Shown here: positions 11,290-23,203 of the stretch, in pieces
Layout of the letters: each line of letters starts with the position of its first letter
Numbering within the stretch: the first letter of the stretch is position 1
Assembly: GCA_036924085.1 (NCBI GenBank)
Contig: JAVGWX010000012.1
Location: 1,194,659 to 1,258,658 of the forward strand
Direction of reading: 5' to 3'
Source of the DNA: Ariolimax columbianus
Lineage: Eukaryota; Mollusca; Gastropoda; Stylommatophora; Arionidae
DNA: 64,000 nucleotides
Translations under genes and position numbers: made by a program
Notes under the pieces: model-generated
The model's database searches: none
Told to the model about the DNA's origin: nothing
What the model saw: the letters and a program-made list of their open reading frames with translations, nothing else

Positions 11290-11600
11290 GTTTCTGAGAC
11301 GCCGCGCTACAGAAGAGTCCTGAAAATCCTGTGGACAAAGAAAGAAACAAAGAAACCCACCCGGCAAGACCCGGATGTAGAGGAGAATTGGCTCATCAAT
11401 GACCCGAAAACTGACGTCATTTAGACACGTCAAGCGACCCAACGGACGAGAGGGTGGTTATGGAGGGCGTGGTCACAGGGAAGAGTGGCAGGGGCCGACC
11501 GTGAAGACGATGGACTCAGTACATCAAGGAGACACTGGATTTTACCTTTGGGCATGCATGAAGACTGACGAAAGATAGTTTCCTAGACAGATACAGGCTG
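11290..11600 (+). pseudogene. RTE-like LINE C-terminal fragment
   Basis: With frameshifts, + strand sequence reads KILWTKKETKKPTR, then VVMEGVVTGKSGRGRP and RRWTQYIKETLDF. These parallel the ends of RTE-like ORF2, as in the copy at 13,480-13,580 (VMEGMVPGKRGRGRPRRRW). It interrupts the minus-strand I-type LINE between its RT tail and RNase H pieces, pointing to a nested insertion. Confidence 0.6.
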
Positions 11601-11749
11601 TCTTCAAGGCACATGTCTTCAGGATATTAGGTGTAGCCATCTTGGTGGCTGCCTTTTCTGTCAGGCGTGTTTTTATGACAAGTAGGGAAAAAATGTTCCC
11701 AAAAATGGTCCAAAAAACATATTTTCCATTTCTCTCTCGCAGATGGTAA

Positions 11750-12110
11750 ATATGACTTTTCTCTTCTGCTAGCGGGGACAATTGCTTCAATCTTCTCTCT
11801 TGCTTCCAAGGATCTATGTGTACCCTTTTTGGATGGCCATTTTCTTGTCTCTTGTATCTCTTTACCGCTTCAGTCAGTGCCCCATTTCTCCTGATATCTA
11901 GTGGTTCTGTGTTGGCCTCTGCTCGCACGCCGCTGTAGGTGTTGATCTCATCCCCGTACAAATTAGTCTGAGAGCTTGATCATTCGCATGGCCAATAGAT
12001 GAGATGTTATTCGTACTCACAGTGGTCTGTATGGGAAGGCTGTAGTCCATCACTGGTCGTACATAACCAAGGTATAGTAATTCCACATTAATTGTTATGT
12101 TAATAGATCT
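11750..12110 (-). pseudogene. I-type LINE, region between RT and RNase H
   Basis: The minus-strand reading includes YLGYVRPVMDYSLPI, ALRLICTGMRSTP and EPLDIRRNGALTEAVKRYKR, the conserved linker after the RT thumb in I/Jockey-type LINEs ('GYVRPVLEYG...QN.ALR.I.GA...TP'). Frames are shifted near 11,960. Upstream it stops abruptly where CR1-like 3' UTR sequence begins (12,110), so the CR1 element appears to have inserted into this LINE. Confidence 0.7.
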
Positions 12111-12190
12111 CAACTTAACTGAACGTCTTGATACTGGTTTAGAAGAATCTGCAGAGTCTGTATACAACCAGTTTCATTTACATCACCTTC
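12110..12190 (-). mobile_element. CR1-like LINE 3' UTR, split from its coding part by an RTE insertion
   Basis: On the minus strand, GTATACAGACTCTGCAGA and TTCTTCTAAACCAGTAT match the segment after the CR1 stop codon at 50,270-50,330 on the + strand. It continues the CR1 element at 13,681-15,235 once the RTE insertion 12,201-13,680 is removed. Confidence 0.7.
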
Positions 12191-12200
12191 CTCTAAAAGC

Positions 12201-13680
12201 CTGGAAAAGGGAAATTCCACAGGATGTGATATCCAAGCAGAGCTAATGCAAGCAGGAGGGAAGGCAAGTGTTCGAGTCTATCACAAGCTGTGTAAACAGA
12301 TATGGTAGGGTGCAGAGTGGCCAGAAGCATGGAAGAAATCTATTTATATTCCCCTCCCCAATAAAGAAAATCTGAAGCTGTGCACGAACTACCGAACTAT
12401 CGCACTGATCAGCCATGCTAGCAAGATACTCTTGTGAATTCTATTAAGAAGGATAGAGGAAAGGATTGAATCTGAAATTCACGTAGTCCAGGCAGGTTTT
12501 AAGAAAGTCAGAGGGACCAGGGACCACATATCATGTGTGAGGAATATTTACGAAAAAAGTAGAGAGTTTAATGTAGACCTGTACACATGTTGCATTGATT
12601 ACACCAAGGCCTTCGATACGGTAAAACATTACCATCTGTTGAACATCATGAAGGAAATGGGGTTTCCTGTGCATATTTTCTATCTCATTGAAACATTACA
12701 CCAAGATCAACGAGCCGTTGTCCGAGTATCTGGGCAAACATCAGATTGGTTTCCAGTACAAAAAGGGAGTCCGACAGGGATGCATCCTCTCACCTTATCT
12801 GTACAACATATATGTGGAATGTATAATGAGAAATGTTCGAGAAGATGAGAACATTGAAAGTTTCGACCCATTTACGATTGGTGGGTACGAGATTCCAGAG
12901 TTACGATACGCAGATGACACAGTGATACTATCAAGAAGTTCGGAAGGGCTAGAGCAGCTACTTTCAGCCGTTAATGGACATAGTAAAGATCAAAATCTGT
13001 TCATAAACAAAACAAAGATAATGACCACCGACAAAACACAATGCCAGCATAAATTTACAGTGGATGGTGAGGAAATAGATCAGGTCACACATTTTGAATA
13101 TCTGGGCTCCAGAATCGACAAAAATGGTGACTGCTCGAAAGAAATCAGAAGAAGACTAGCTATGGCAATGCAGAGACTGAACAGCCTGAAGAAATTATGG
13201 CAGAGCACCAACAAAATGATAAAAGTAAAAGTCTTGAGAGCCTGTGTTTTTCCTGTGGCAGCTTATGGCTGTGAAGCATGGACGATTTCCAAAACTTCTA
13301 GACAAAGAATCAAATCCTTCGAGTCAAAATGTAACAGAAAGATTCTCAGAATACCATGGACAGATAAAAAGAACAAATGTAGACATTCGGCAAGAGTTGA
13401 GCATACAGGAGAACTGGTTTATCAATTCCATTTTGGACAGAAAATGCAAATACTTTGGTCACATCAAGAGACACAGCGGTCTTGAGAGGACGGTGATGGA
13501 AGGTATGGTGCCAGGCAAAAGAGGAAGGGGTAGACCAAGAAGACGATGGCACCAAGATATCCAGGAATGCCTGAGTATGACTGTGACGGAGGCTGGTCTT
13601 TTGGCAAGGGAACGAGTTTCTTTCAGACAGACTGTGATGGGAGCGACGTTCTACAAAGGACATGCTACATGATGATGATG
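12201..13680 (+). mobile_element. RTE-like LINE, 5'-truncated, with 10-bp target-site duplication
   Basis: A degenerate reverse transcriptase is readable from about 12,228 (DIQAELMQAGGKASVR) with in-frame stops and a frameshift near 12,765. RT motif A is CIDYTKAFDTVKH, motif B is VRQGCILSPYLYNIY and motif C is RYADDTVIL. The C-terminus has the RTE-type KCKYFGHIKRHSGLE and GKRGRGRPRRRW. The element ends in ATGATGATGATG, a short trinucleotide tail as in RTE-type LINEs. It is flanked by perfect copies of CTCTAAAAGC (12,191-12,200 and 13,681-13,690), a target-site duplication that lies at the stop codon of a minus-strand CR1 element. Stops and frameshifts make it inactive. Confidence 0.88.
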
Positions 13681-15235
13681 CTCTAAAAGCTATGCACATC
13701 CAATCCATTCTTAAATGCATTAATTGTCCCTGTCTGCACTACTTCCTGTGGCAATGCATGCCATGCATTCACGACTGTCTGCTGAAAAAAAATGGTTTAC
13801 AATCTTTTTTGGACCTTCCTTTAGTTAATTTGTAGATATACCCTTTTGTTCTTGTGGGTGGTTGAATTTTTAAAAAAAATTTATTTTAGACTTATTTAAG
13901 CGTTCCTTTGATTTTCTAATAAACCGGTAATAAGTCACCTCGAATTCTTCTCTTAACTAGACACTGTAGGCCGGTTTTTCTGAGTCTTTCCCTCCAAAAA
14001 CTGTAATTCTGGAATCCCACTATCAGCTTTGTCGCTCTTGTTTGTATTCTTTCCAGCATGTTTATGTCCCCTCTATGATAAGGACTCCACACCTGTACAC
14101 AGTACTCCAATCTAGGTCTAACTAAAGCTTTATACAGTTTGACGATCACTTCCTTGCTCCTATGTTTAATATTTCTAATTATCGTACCTAACAATTTGCC
14201 TTTTTCACTGCTACCTGTGCTTGCTCACTCACCTTACCTATATGATCTATTATAACCCCTAGGTCCCTTTCCTTATCTATCTTTCTAATATTGTTCTCTG
14301 CCATTCTATAATTATGTTCCATATTGGATCTACCCATGTGGATGACTGTTCATTTATCTACATTAAACTCATGCATTCTCGAATTTATCTAAATCCGACA
14401 TCAATATATCCACTTCTGCTTTAGATGAGACACTACTGCATAGTTTTGTGTCATCAGCAAATTTTGCAATTATGGATCCCACATCAATGTCCAAATCATT
14501 TATATATATCACGAGCAAAATTGGTCCCAAAGCCGAGCCCTGTGGCACACCACTTTTCACTTCACACCAATCAGAGTACTCCTTATTTATGCCCACCCTC
14601 TGCCTTCTTCCCGTTAACCAATTTTCAATCCATTTCGCAACTTCCTCACATATTCCATGTGATTGTAACTTTCTAAATAATCTTTGATGAGGTACTCTTT
14701 CAAAAGCCTTTGCAAAATCTAGATAAATAACATCCACTGGCTTCCCTTCATCTATCATTTTAGTAACCTCCTCCATGAATTCTAATAGATTTGTTAAGCA
14801 CGATCTCCCTTTAGTAAACCCATGCTTACTATTTCTGATTAGAGTAAACTTGTCTAACTGCATTACAATATTTTCTTTGATTATTGACTCTAACAATTTA
14901 CAGACTATGCTCGTTAAACTCACCGGTCTATAATTTGCTGGATCTGATTGTTTCCCTTTTTGAATAAGGGGATCACTCCTGCATCTTTCCAATCCCGTGG
15001 AACAATCCCTTTTGTAAGTGATTGAGAACATAATATAGCCAATGGTTTTGCTAGTTGGTCTCTAGTTTCATACAGCAATTTTGGATGAATACCATCTTGA
15101 CCTGGACATTTATTCACTTTTAACCCCTCCAATTTAAAAAAAAAATGTTTCCTCTGTAATACAGAATGATCTTAATCCAGCTGTATCCATGTCTCTTTGA
15201 AAAATATCTATAGGCTCTGGGATCTTGGAGCAGCC
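13681..15235 (-). mobile_element. CR1-like LINE reverse transcriptase, 5'-truncated and degenerate
   Basis: Minus-strand RT readings in order: KCPGQDGIHPKLLYE (about 15,115), NYRPVSLTSIVCKLLE, GFTKGRSCLTNLLEF, motif A YLDFAKAFERVPHQRL, motif B SGVPQGSALGPILL, motif C KFADDTKLCS, then YKALVRPRLEYCVQVWSP and RLRKTGLQCLVKRRIRGDLL. It ends FFQQTVVNAWHALPQEVVQ ... NAFKNGLDVHSF before a stop at 13,683. This C-terminal layout is typical of the CR1 group. Frameshifts (near 14,370, 14,930 and 15,130) and the stop in KVQKRL-stop show it is dead. Its 3' UTR lies at 12,110-12,190, displaced by the RTE insertion. Confidence 0.88.
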
Positions 15236-16429
15236 TTCTTTTGTGTAGACTGTATATTTGGATGTTTTGTGGATATGAGTGTATAGTTTCCCAAACGATA
15301 GTTTTCAGCAAACCTGATAGACACAGTTGTTCCAGCGATTCTGCTGAGACGATCTTTGTTTTATATTGGTCTTGTTTCTATTCACAAAACTCAAACCAGA
15401 GAGTTATACATCCAGCAATCATCATCATCATCCTCTGTCTGTAGAACGTCGTGGGGAGGTGAGGTTTTCTGTGGAGTGCCAGATGTGTCACCCAAGTTGC
15501 CGTAATTCCACGTTTCTTCATTGTCTCACTGGTACCGTCAATCCATATCTGACTTGTCTCCCAACCCGTGATTGCTGGTATTGTAGATCCGAGCAGCTCG
15601 GAACTATGGCTGCATATTTGTCAGATGTCAGAATCGTTTTATTCTTTGCCGTTCCATGTCGTAAAAGCATCAACAATCGGATCACAAATAATTAATAACA
15701 CACGTATATTAGCGGTGTCCCGTCATTCCATCTTGTTTGGGGTGTTCCTGCAAGGCACAACTATGTTAGTCCATGAACTATGATATCCCTGACTGAACCG
15801 GTCAATGAACCAGGATGTGTCTACCTCTATCTATGCTATCTGCCATATTTGTCAGCTTCTCCAACGTATGAACCTCTTGTCTCGTCTTCACGTCAGGAAG
15901 ATGATTACAGCGATTAGATCTTCTGGTTCTCTTTCTTCGTTGTCTAGCCAGGAACTTTTTAATTTTTTGTTTTTATTTGATGTGTTTGCCTCACTAGTTT
16001 CTACTGGCGGAGACGCGCCTATTCCACCCCAGACCGTAGTCAATTTGGGCGATATTAAGATGCATAAACCAGTGCATGGATACGTGTGTTATCTGTTTGT
16101 ACCCAACCATGTGATGTTCCTCCCGATTTGATGATCCTCTCGTGCTCCTTCCTAGGTATTTGGTTGCTGTTTTCATTTTCTTGTGTTCCTCGGTTTACCC
16201 AGTCGAGTGTCCGAGGCCAAATATGCACAATTGTTGTCCTGGGACCATTTTGGAAATGAGTATATTTATTTTCCTTCATAATTGATCCGGACATGTTTTA
16301 TTTATTTTTATTTTCCTGATTTAAATATATATATAAACCTTTAAAATATTTTTTAAATTAAAAAAAAAATGTGTTTCAAAAATAATTTGTTCCTTTAAAT
16401 ATGAAATCATCATATATTCAGCGAACATT
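15236..16429. other. No gene recognised
   Basis: Mixed-composition sequence with only short frames and no motif I recognise on either strand. The region 16,280-16,400 is A/T-rich. The missing 5' part of the I-type or CR1-type LINE could be here in unrecognisable form. Confidence 0.4.
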
Positions 16430-16876
16430 GTGAAGGTAGTGAAGATAGTGAAGGTAGTGAAGATAGTGAAGATAGTGAAGGTGGTGAAGATAGTGAAGGT
16501 AGTGAAGGTAGTGAAGATAGTGAAGGTAGTGAAGGTAGTGAAGATAGTGAAGGTAGTGAAGATAGTGAAGGTAGTGAAGGTAGTGAAGATAGTGAAGATA
16601 GTGAAGGTAGTGAAGGTAGTGAAGGTAGTGAAGATAGTGAAGGTAGTGAAGATAGTGAAGGTAGTGAAGGTAGTGAAGATAGTGAAGGTAGTGAAGGTAG
16701 TGAAGATAGTGAAGGTAGTGAAGGTAGTGAAGGTAGTGAAGGTAGTGAAGGTAGTGAAGATAGTGAAGGTAGTGAAGATAGTGAAGATAGTGAAGGTAGT
16801 GAAGATAGTGACGGTAGTGAAGATAGTGAAGATAGTGAAGGTAGTGAAGATAGTGAAGATAGTGAAGGTAGTGAAG
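16430..16876. repeat. Short tandem array, 9-bp unit, about 50 copies
   Basis: The units GAAGGTAGT and GAAGATAGT alternate in an irregular code. As a multiple of three, it is open in several frames on both strands. Confidence 0.95.
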
Positions 16877-16997
16877 GCACAATGTGGTGAGGTGTGCAAC
16901 GAGGATCATGAAAATGGAATGATTATTAAAGATGACAAAATATATGCTGAATACATGAGAATTAAGAGTGCAATATTGAATAGATCAATTAAATGAA

Positions 16998-17236
16998 AAG
17001 TGTCTACCATCTGTTGTGAGACCCATCTGTGTTGACTTCCTTCTGTTGTGAGACCCATCTGTGTTGACTTCCTTCTGTTGTGAGACCCATCTGTGTTGAC
17101 TTCCTTCTGTTGTGAGACCCATCTGTGTTGACTTCCTTCTGTTGTGAGACCCATCTGTGTTGACTTCCTTCTGTTGTGAGACCCATCTGTGTTGACTTCC
17201 TTCTGTTGTGAGACCCATCTGTGTTGACTTCCTTCC
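16998..17236. repeat. Minisatellite, 32-bp unit, 7.5 copies
   Basis: The unit is TCTGTTGTGAGACCCATC followed by TGTGTTGACTTCCT. Copies are essentially identical, indicating recent expansion. Confidence 0.95.
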
Positions 17237-17524
17237 GTCTGGTCTTGGTGTTTCAGGTTTTCACTTCTCTCACATATTTTGTCCATCTCAGCCATGTATT
17301 CCAACTTGTGAGCGACTTACTGACTTTCGTGGGCCACTTGTAGATACTCCGTTGCACCCGTGCCCTCTCGCAGATAATTCGGTGTTGAATGTGTGGTAGG
17401 CTCAGAAATAGAATATCAAATATATAGATAAATAGATCACTAATTAAATAAATAACTAAAGTTGATGTAAAATAAAGTATAAGTAAATTAAGTATAAATA
17501 TATAAAGGAGAGGATGCCCACAGA

Positions 17525-17692
17525 AGGAATATACATATATGAATATACATACACATGTATACATATAAATACCCACATATATCTATATACATACACACAT
17601 ATACATATCTACATACCAATACATATACACATACATACATACATACATACATACATACATACATACACACACATACATATCCACACATACAT

Positions 17693-17777
<85 letters not shown>

Positions 17778-17830
17778 CACACATACACAAATATACATAT
17801 ACACACATACACGCATATACATATTTATTA
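17525..17830. repeat. Compound (ACAT)n / (AT)n microsatellite
   Basis: ATAC/ACAT-rich sequence surrounds a pure AT run of about 70 bp (about 17,700-17,770). Confidence 0.93.
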
Positions 17831-17913
17831 AATATGTATAATTCGTGAATGACTTACAATGACTTAAGAAGATAATAGCGGTTAGCCTATATATAAACGA
17901 GTTGTGTGGTATT

Positions 17914-18656
17914 AGAGACGGTCCTCCACCAATTAGAGACGGTCCTCCACCAATTAGAGACGGTCCTCCACCAATTAGAGACGGTCCTCCACCAATTAGA
18001 GACGGTCCTCCACCAATTAGAGACGATCCTCCACCAATTAGAGACGGTCCTCCACCAATTAGAGACGGTCCTCCACCAATTAGAGACGATCCTCCACCAA
18101 TTAGAGACGGTCCTCCACCAATTAGAGACGATCCTCCACCAATTAGAGAAGGTCCTCCACCAATAGAGACGGTCCTCCACCAATTAGAGACGATCCTCCA
18201 CCAATTAGAGACGATCCTCCACCAATTAGAGACGATCCTCCACCAATTAGAGACGGTCCTCCAACAATTAGAGACGGTCCTCCACCAATTAGAGACGGTC
18301 CTCCAACAATTAGAGACGGTCCTCCACCAATTAGAGACGATCCTCCACCAATTAGAGACGGTCCTCCACCAATTAGAGACGGTCCTCCACCAATTAGAGA
18401 CGGTCCTCCACCAATTAGAGACGGTCCTCCACCAATTAGAGACGGTCCTCCACCAATTAGAGACGATCCTCCACCAATTAGAGACGGTCCTCCACCAATT
18501 AGAGACGATCCTCCACCAATTAGAGACGGTCCTCCACCAATTAGAGACGGTCCTCCACCAATTAGAGACGATCCTCCACCAATTAGAGACGATCCTCCAC
18601 CAATTAGAGACGATCCTCCACCAATTAGAGACTGTCCTCCACCAATTAGAGACCAA
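17914..18656. repeat. Minisatellite, 21-bp unit, about 35 copies
   Basis: The unit is TTAGAGACGGTCCTCCACCA plus A, with G/A variation (GACGG or GACGA). One copy near 18,163 lacks a base, which shifts the frames. Confidence 0.95.
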
Positions 18657-18745
18657 TTATCCATTTCCACGTTTGAGCCGCGTGGTTATTTAGGTTTCGT
18701 TGGTGAGGGAGACTACAAGCATTAATACTCAAAGAATATAAAAAG

Positions 18746-18938
18746 GCGATGATGACTCCAACAATGATCTATAAAGCTGTTTACAGAGTTCTACTAGTTG
18801 TATAGAAGCGATGATGACTCCAACAATGATCTATAAAGCTGTTTACAGAGTTCTACTAGTTGTATAGAAGTGATGATGACTCCAACAATGATCTATAAAG
18901 CTGTTTACAGAGTTCTACTAGTTATATAGAAGTGATGA
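18746..18938. repeat. 62-bp tandem repeat, 3 copies
   Basis: Near-identical copies run from GCGATGATGACTCCAACAAT to CTACTAGTTGTATAGAA. Confidence 0.92.
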
Positions 18939-18939
18939 T

Positions 18940-19504
18940 GGTTCTATGTATTATCGCCTCCTACTGATGCTGATTCCATCTGGAATTAATGTCAATGATG
19001 TTTTACACTACGGTTTCGGACGATGCGGCTAACATCTGGTCAGTCAAGGCCCACCGGCTTATACAGGGTCAGGGGAGACATACTGGGCAAGGCCCTAACC
19101 TGGCCTGCCCTTTGGTCTTCCTGGAAACAGGCTGTTGTCGAGGTCAACAGTCTGGTTAACCAAGGTTAGGTTTGACGTAATCCCCGTAGTAGTCAGCGAC
19201 CCGCATATGAAGCAAAGCACTACATGCGACTGGAGGACTCGGTCCACCCTCATCAGCATAAACAGGATGTGAGGTAAGCCACTGCAGCCCGCCACCCAAT
19301 GCCTTATTTTAGGTCGCACCAACTAGCAACATATTCATTGTGAGTATTCGCAAACAACCGAACATGCTTTAAGCAATTGTTCCATCTTTATATAATAACC
19401 CAGATAATATTACCTCAGTGGTCAAGTATTCACAAACAACCGTACATGCTTTAAGTAATTGTTCAATCATTATAAAATAACCTAGATCATATTACCTCAG
19501 TGGT
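18940..19504. other. No gene recognised; ends with a two-copy duplication of about 84 bp
   Basis: The block from AGTATTCGCAAACAACCG to TTACCTCAGTGGTCA occurs twice (about 19,342-19,425 and 19,426-19,508) with about 10 percent divergence. The rest shows no recognisable motif. Confidence 0.6.
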
Positions 19505-20800
19505 CAAGTATTCCAGGTCAGTTTGCCGTTTACCTCAGGGCCCTTGCACATACGCTTTCCGCATGGTTTACCTTACTTTCACAAGCAGTGAGTTTAATCA
19601 ACTGGGACCTGCAGTCTTGGTTTATATGTATATCCATTATTTGTTTCTCACGGCTTCTCCTGAGATCCATCCCTACCGTCTTATTTATATTTAGATTACA
19701 ATCCCACTTGTCCATCTTTTCTGCTACTTTGTTTATTTGTATTTGTAGTTTTTTATAGGTATGGGGTAGGTGTGTTCCTGATAAGCTATTTCTAAAGTCT
19801 GTGAATTCTTCCCCCAAGTCGTTGACCATTATTGTAGAGACAAGCTATTTCTAAGGTCTGTGAATTCTTCCCCCAGGTCGTTGACCATTATTGTAGAGAT
19901 AAGCTATTTCTAAGGTCTGTGAATTCTTCCCCCAGGTCGTTGACCATTATTGTAGAGATAAGCTATTTCTAAAGTCTGTGAATTCTTCCCCCAGGTCGTT
20001 GACCATTATTGTAGAGATAGTTGGGGAGATTACTGACCTCTGGGGAATGCCGTTCTCTTATTTGAATGTTCCTGATCGTTGGTCTTGAATCTGAACTACA
20101 AAGTATCTCTCTTCCATGAAGTTCTTTAAGTACTGGTAGGCTTTGCCTGTTATTCCTATCTTATGTATTTGATATAGTGCCCCTTCCCTCCATCATTTGC
20201 TCTGGCTACGTCTAAGAATATTGCAGGTTTTTTTTCTCCCTTTTGGAATCCAACTTTTACTTCGTGTTCTAGTTTTAGTAACTGGTCTACTTAACGTTTT
20301 TCCTTTTCTAAATCCTGGTTGGGTGGGACTGTAAAGATTGTTTTGTTCTAAGTGGTATTTAATACGAGTATTGATTATCGTTTCTAAGATTGTCCCTATT
20401 TGAGATGTTAGAGATATCGGTCTGTATGAGCTAGCATCATGGGCTTCATTGTTTGGCTTCAGGACAGGAACAATCACCGCCATTTTCCAGGCTTTTGGGA
20501 TATTTCCCGTGTTGCAAATTAAATTAAAAAGCTGCACTAGTTATTGTAATTATTGGAATGTTTTTTAGGGTTTCATAGCTTACGATGTCTTGTCCAACTG
20601 TCGTATTTGTTTTTGGATTTTATTGCCTGTATTGTCTCCTCTATTGTTATTTGTGCGTTTAGGTTTGTTTGCGTGTCTGGGGGAGCCCATTGACCTGCTT
20701 GTAATTGTCCCATTAGGTTTTTCTTCTTTGGTTTTCGTCCTTTTTAACTGTGACTGCAGCGGTTCTTGTGGTATGTTTGTTCCCCACTCGCCTAACGCTC
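19505..20800 (-). mobile_element. I-type LINE reverse transcriptase remnant
   Basis: The minus-strand reading gives MKTLKNIPIITIT (about 20,575), FNLICNTGNIPKAWKMAVIV, YRPISLTSQIGTILE, GFRKGKT, then the 'ENGIPQGSVISP'-like segment in broken form (FPRGQ, SPQLSLQ) and MVNDLGEEFTD. It finishes with KLQIQINKVAEKMDKWDCNL and NINKTVGMDLRRSR, which resemble the post-RT segment of I-type LINEs. Multiple stops and frameshifts make it dead. A 59-bp tandem repeat interrupts the RT. The 3' part (thumb, RNase H) is not seen. Confidence 0.72.
19783..20019. repeat. 59-bp tandem repeat, 4 copies, inside LINE RT
   Basis: Each copy runs from AAGCTATTTCTAAGGTCTG to GTTGACCATTATTGTAGAGA. On the minus strand each encodes a version of MVNDLGEEFTDFRNSL from the RT domain, so the array grew out of LINE coding DNA. 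Confidence 0.93.
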
Positions 20801-20814
20801 TTGAAGAATGCTGT

Positions 20815-21285
20815 TTTTGTGTCTACGACAGTAGTTCTCGTGTCTATGACAGACGACAGTGGTTCTCATGTCTATGACAGACGACAGTGCTTCTCGTGTC
20901 TATGACAGTGGTTCTCATGTCTATGACAGACGACAGTGGTTCTCGTGTCTGTGACACTGGTTCTCGTGTCTATGGGAGACGACATTGGTTCTCGTGTCTA
21001 TGACAGACGACAGTGGTTTTCGCGTCTATGACAGACGACAGTGGTTCCCGTGTCTATAAGAGACGACAGTGGTTCTCATGTCTATGACATTGGTTCTCAT
21101 GTCAATGACAGACGACAGTGGGTCTCATGTCTATGACAGTGACAGTGGTTTTCGTGTCTATGACAGTGGTTCTCGTGTCTACAACAGTGGTTCTCGTGTC
21201 TATGACAGTGGTTCTCATGTCTATGACAGACGACATAGGTTCTCGTGTTTAGGACAGTGGTTCTCGTGTCTATGACAGTTGACAG
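20815..21285. repeat. Degenerate minisatellite, 21- to 27-bp units, about 20 copies
   Basis: The core TGGTTCTCGTGTCTATGACA has an optional GACGACAG insert that changes the unit length. Confidence 0.9.
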
Positions 21286-21589
21286 TGGTTCTGTTATTGT
21301 AGTTGTCAGGCCAAGAGTAACAACTAGGTTACAACGTGTTGTCCGGGATGATAGACGAATGCCACTGAGGGACTTGGAAGTCGGCGTCACGTGTGACAGG
21401 TGTCAGCATCGATTTAAACGGGACAACACACACAGTCAAATGCTTATAAGTCCGTGGACTCTGGTTCCCTCTTAGTGCTAGTTCGCTTCGATGATTTCTC
21501 TATGATATATTTCTTATCTAGTTACTGGAAATGTTCTTCTGTCTATCCTAGCAGCCTACTCGGTGGTCGTCTTCTCTATGGTATATCCT
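21286..21589. other. No gene recognised
   Basis: A short + strand frame reads RPRVTTRLQRVVRDDRRM then CDRCQHRF. The first words faintly recall Tc1-type transposase N-termini, but this is too short and unsupported to call. Confidence 0.35.
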
Positions 21590-21821
21590 ACATGTGGTCT
21601 ATCCTCTCTGTGGTCTATCCTCTCTGTGGTCTATCCTCTCTGTGGTCTATCCTCTCTGTGGTCTATCCTCTCTGGGGTCTATCCTATCTGTGTCTGTGGT
21701 CTATCCTCTCTGTGGTCTATCCTCTCTGTGGGCTATCATCTCTGTGGTCTATCCTCTCTGTGGTCTATCCTCTCTGTGGTCTATCCTCTCTGTGGTCTAT
21801 CCTCTCTGTGGTCTATCTCTA
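21590..21821. repeat. Minisatellite, 16-bp unit, about 14 copies
   Basis: The unit is CTGTGGTCTATCCTCT, with few variants. Confidence 0.95.
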
Positions 21822-21942
21822 ATACCCTGATCCGCAAGAATATATTTGTATCCTATCATTCCGGCTTTTGTCAATAACATGTTTTTCTTCAGCTCATTCG
21901 CCTCCACTTTCCTTGAGCTATTCTCCCGCTAAAGAAGGACAC

Positions 21943-22300
21943 CTTCTCATGGACCTTCTTATGAACCTTCTATGTGACCTTCTCATGGACCTTCTATGTG
22001 ACCTTCTCATGGACGTTCTATGTGACCTTCTCATGGACATTCTATGTGACCTTATATGTGACCTTGTCATAAACCTTCTATGTGACCTTATGTGTGACCT
22101 TGTCATGGACCTTCTATGTGGCCTTATTTGTGACCTTGTCATGGACCTTCTATGTGACCTTATATGTGACCTTGTCATGGACCTTCTATGTGACCTTATG
22201 TGTGACCTTGTCATGGACCTTCTATGTGGCCTTATATGTGACCTTGTCATGGACTTTCTATATGACCTTAATGTGACCTTGTCATGGACCTTCTATGTGA
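21943..22300. repeat. Compound repeat built on ATGTGACCTT and CATGGACCTT
   Basis: CTTCTATGTGACCTT, ATATGTGACCTTGTC and ATGGACCTT alternate as a higher-order unit of about 36-58 bp. Confidence 0.9.
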
Positions 22301-22548
22301 CCTTATATATTATGGGATTTCCCAGCAGGACCGTGAGAAATATCCATTTTAGCTGGACAGTCTTAAAGGAGTATTGTTTAAGAATTTCGAACAATGAAAC
22401 CTCAACGAACTCCATCTCCCGGATAGGGTTCTAAAGTTATGCGTGGGTACCACAACCGGTATTTTCAGGGCTTCTCTGACGCTGGCTCGTTGGCCCATCT
22501 GTTACTTATCTCTTTCTCTCTCTATATATATATCTCTCTCTTTCTCTT

Positions 22549-22584
<36 letters not shown>

Positions 22585-22870
22585 GCTAAAGCTGTTTCCT
22601 ACGTCTGCCATGTCTGTGCAACTGGCACCTGACTGTCCATGTCTCAGGGCTTGCTCCTAATTGGGTGAGCTTCTCAGCCCGCCAACTGGTACCTGACTGT
22701 CCTTGTCTCAAGGCTTTTTCCTAATTGGGTAAGCTTCTCAGTCCGCCAACTGGCACCTGACTTGTCTCGTTCTTAGTCTATCGTTTTCATCGAGATTTTT
22801 CTTCCTGGCTTTCTTCCAGGGACCTCATTTTTTGTCACATCGCTCCGTTCTTTTTCGACTATCGTAACAG
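22301..22870. other. No gene recognised; TC microsatellite and a two-copy repeat
   Basis: TC-rich tract at about 22,525-22,582. About 65 bp containing CCTAATTGGGT and AGCTTCTCAG is present twice between 22,617 and 22,765. Confidence 0.5.
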
Positions 22871-22872
22871 CA

Positions 22873-22985
22873 TACAGAGAACATCCAACAAAGAACACCC
22901 AACAGAGAACACCCAACAGAGAACACCCAACAGAGAACACACAACAAAGAACACCCAACAGAGAACACCCAACATCTAACAAAGA
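22873..22985. repeat. 15-bp tandem repeat, about 7 copies
   Basis: The unit is AGAGAACACCCAACA. Confidence 0.92.
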
Positions 22986-23144
22986 ACAAATTAAAAATCT
23001 ACCCAAGTGATTTGTACCTTCCCCAGGTTGTTTGTTAAGAGCAGCTATAGATGGCGCCTAACTGCTGGAGGTCTACTTAGCTCTAGTGTTTGAGTCTAAT
23101 AAGATAGACTCGCACATCAGTTGAATCACCCTCCAAGAAAATAG

Positions 23145-23203
23145 TTTATACATACTCTGTGGAGTCTTTTAAACCAGTATAACTACGTTAAGTTAAAACA
23201 GAA
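23145..23203 (+). mobile_element. CR1-like LINE 3' UTR remnant
   Basis: TTTATACATACTCTG, GAGTCTTTTAAACCAGTAT and ACGTTAAGTTAA align with the CR1 3' UTR at 50,270-50,345. It runs directly into an A/C-rich array, as the 50-kb copy does. Confidence 0.6.

Noticed and set aside
21290..21475. Tc1/mariner transposase fragment (RPRVTTRLQ)
   Set aside because: Only a few residues match a loose memory of the family; no catalytic DDE segment or inverted repeats found.
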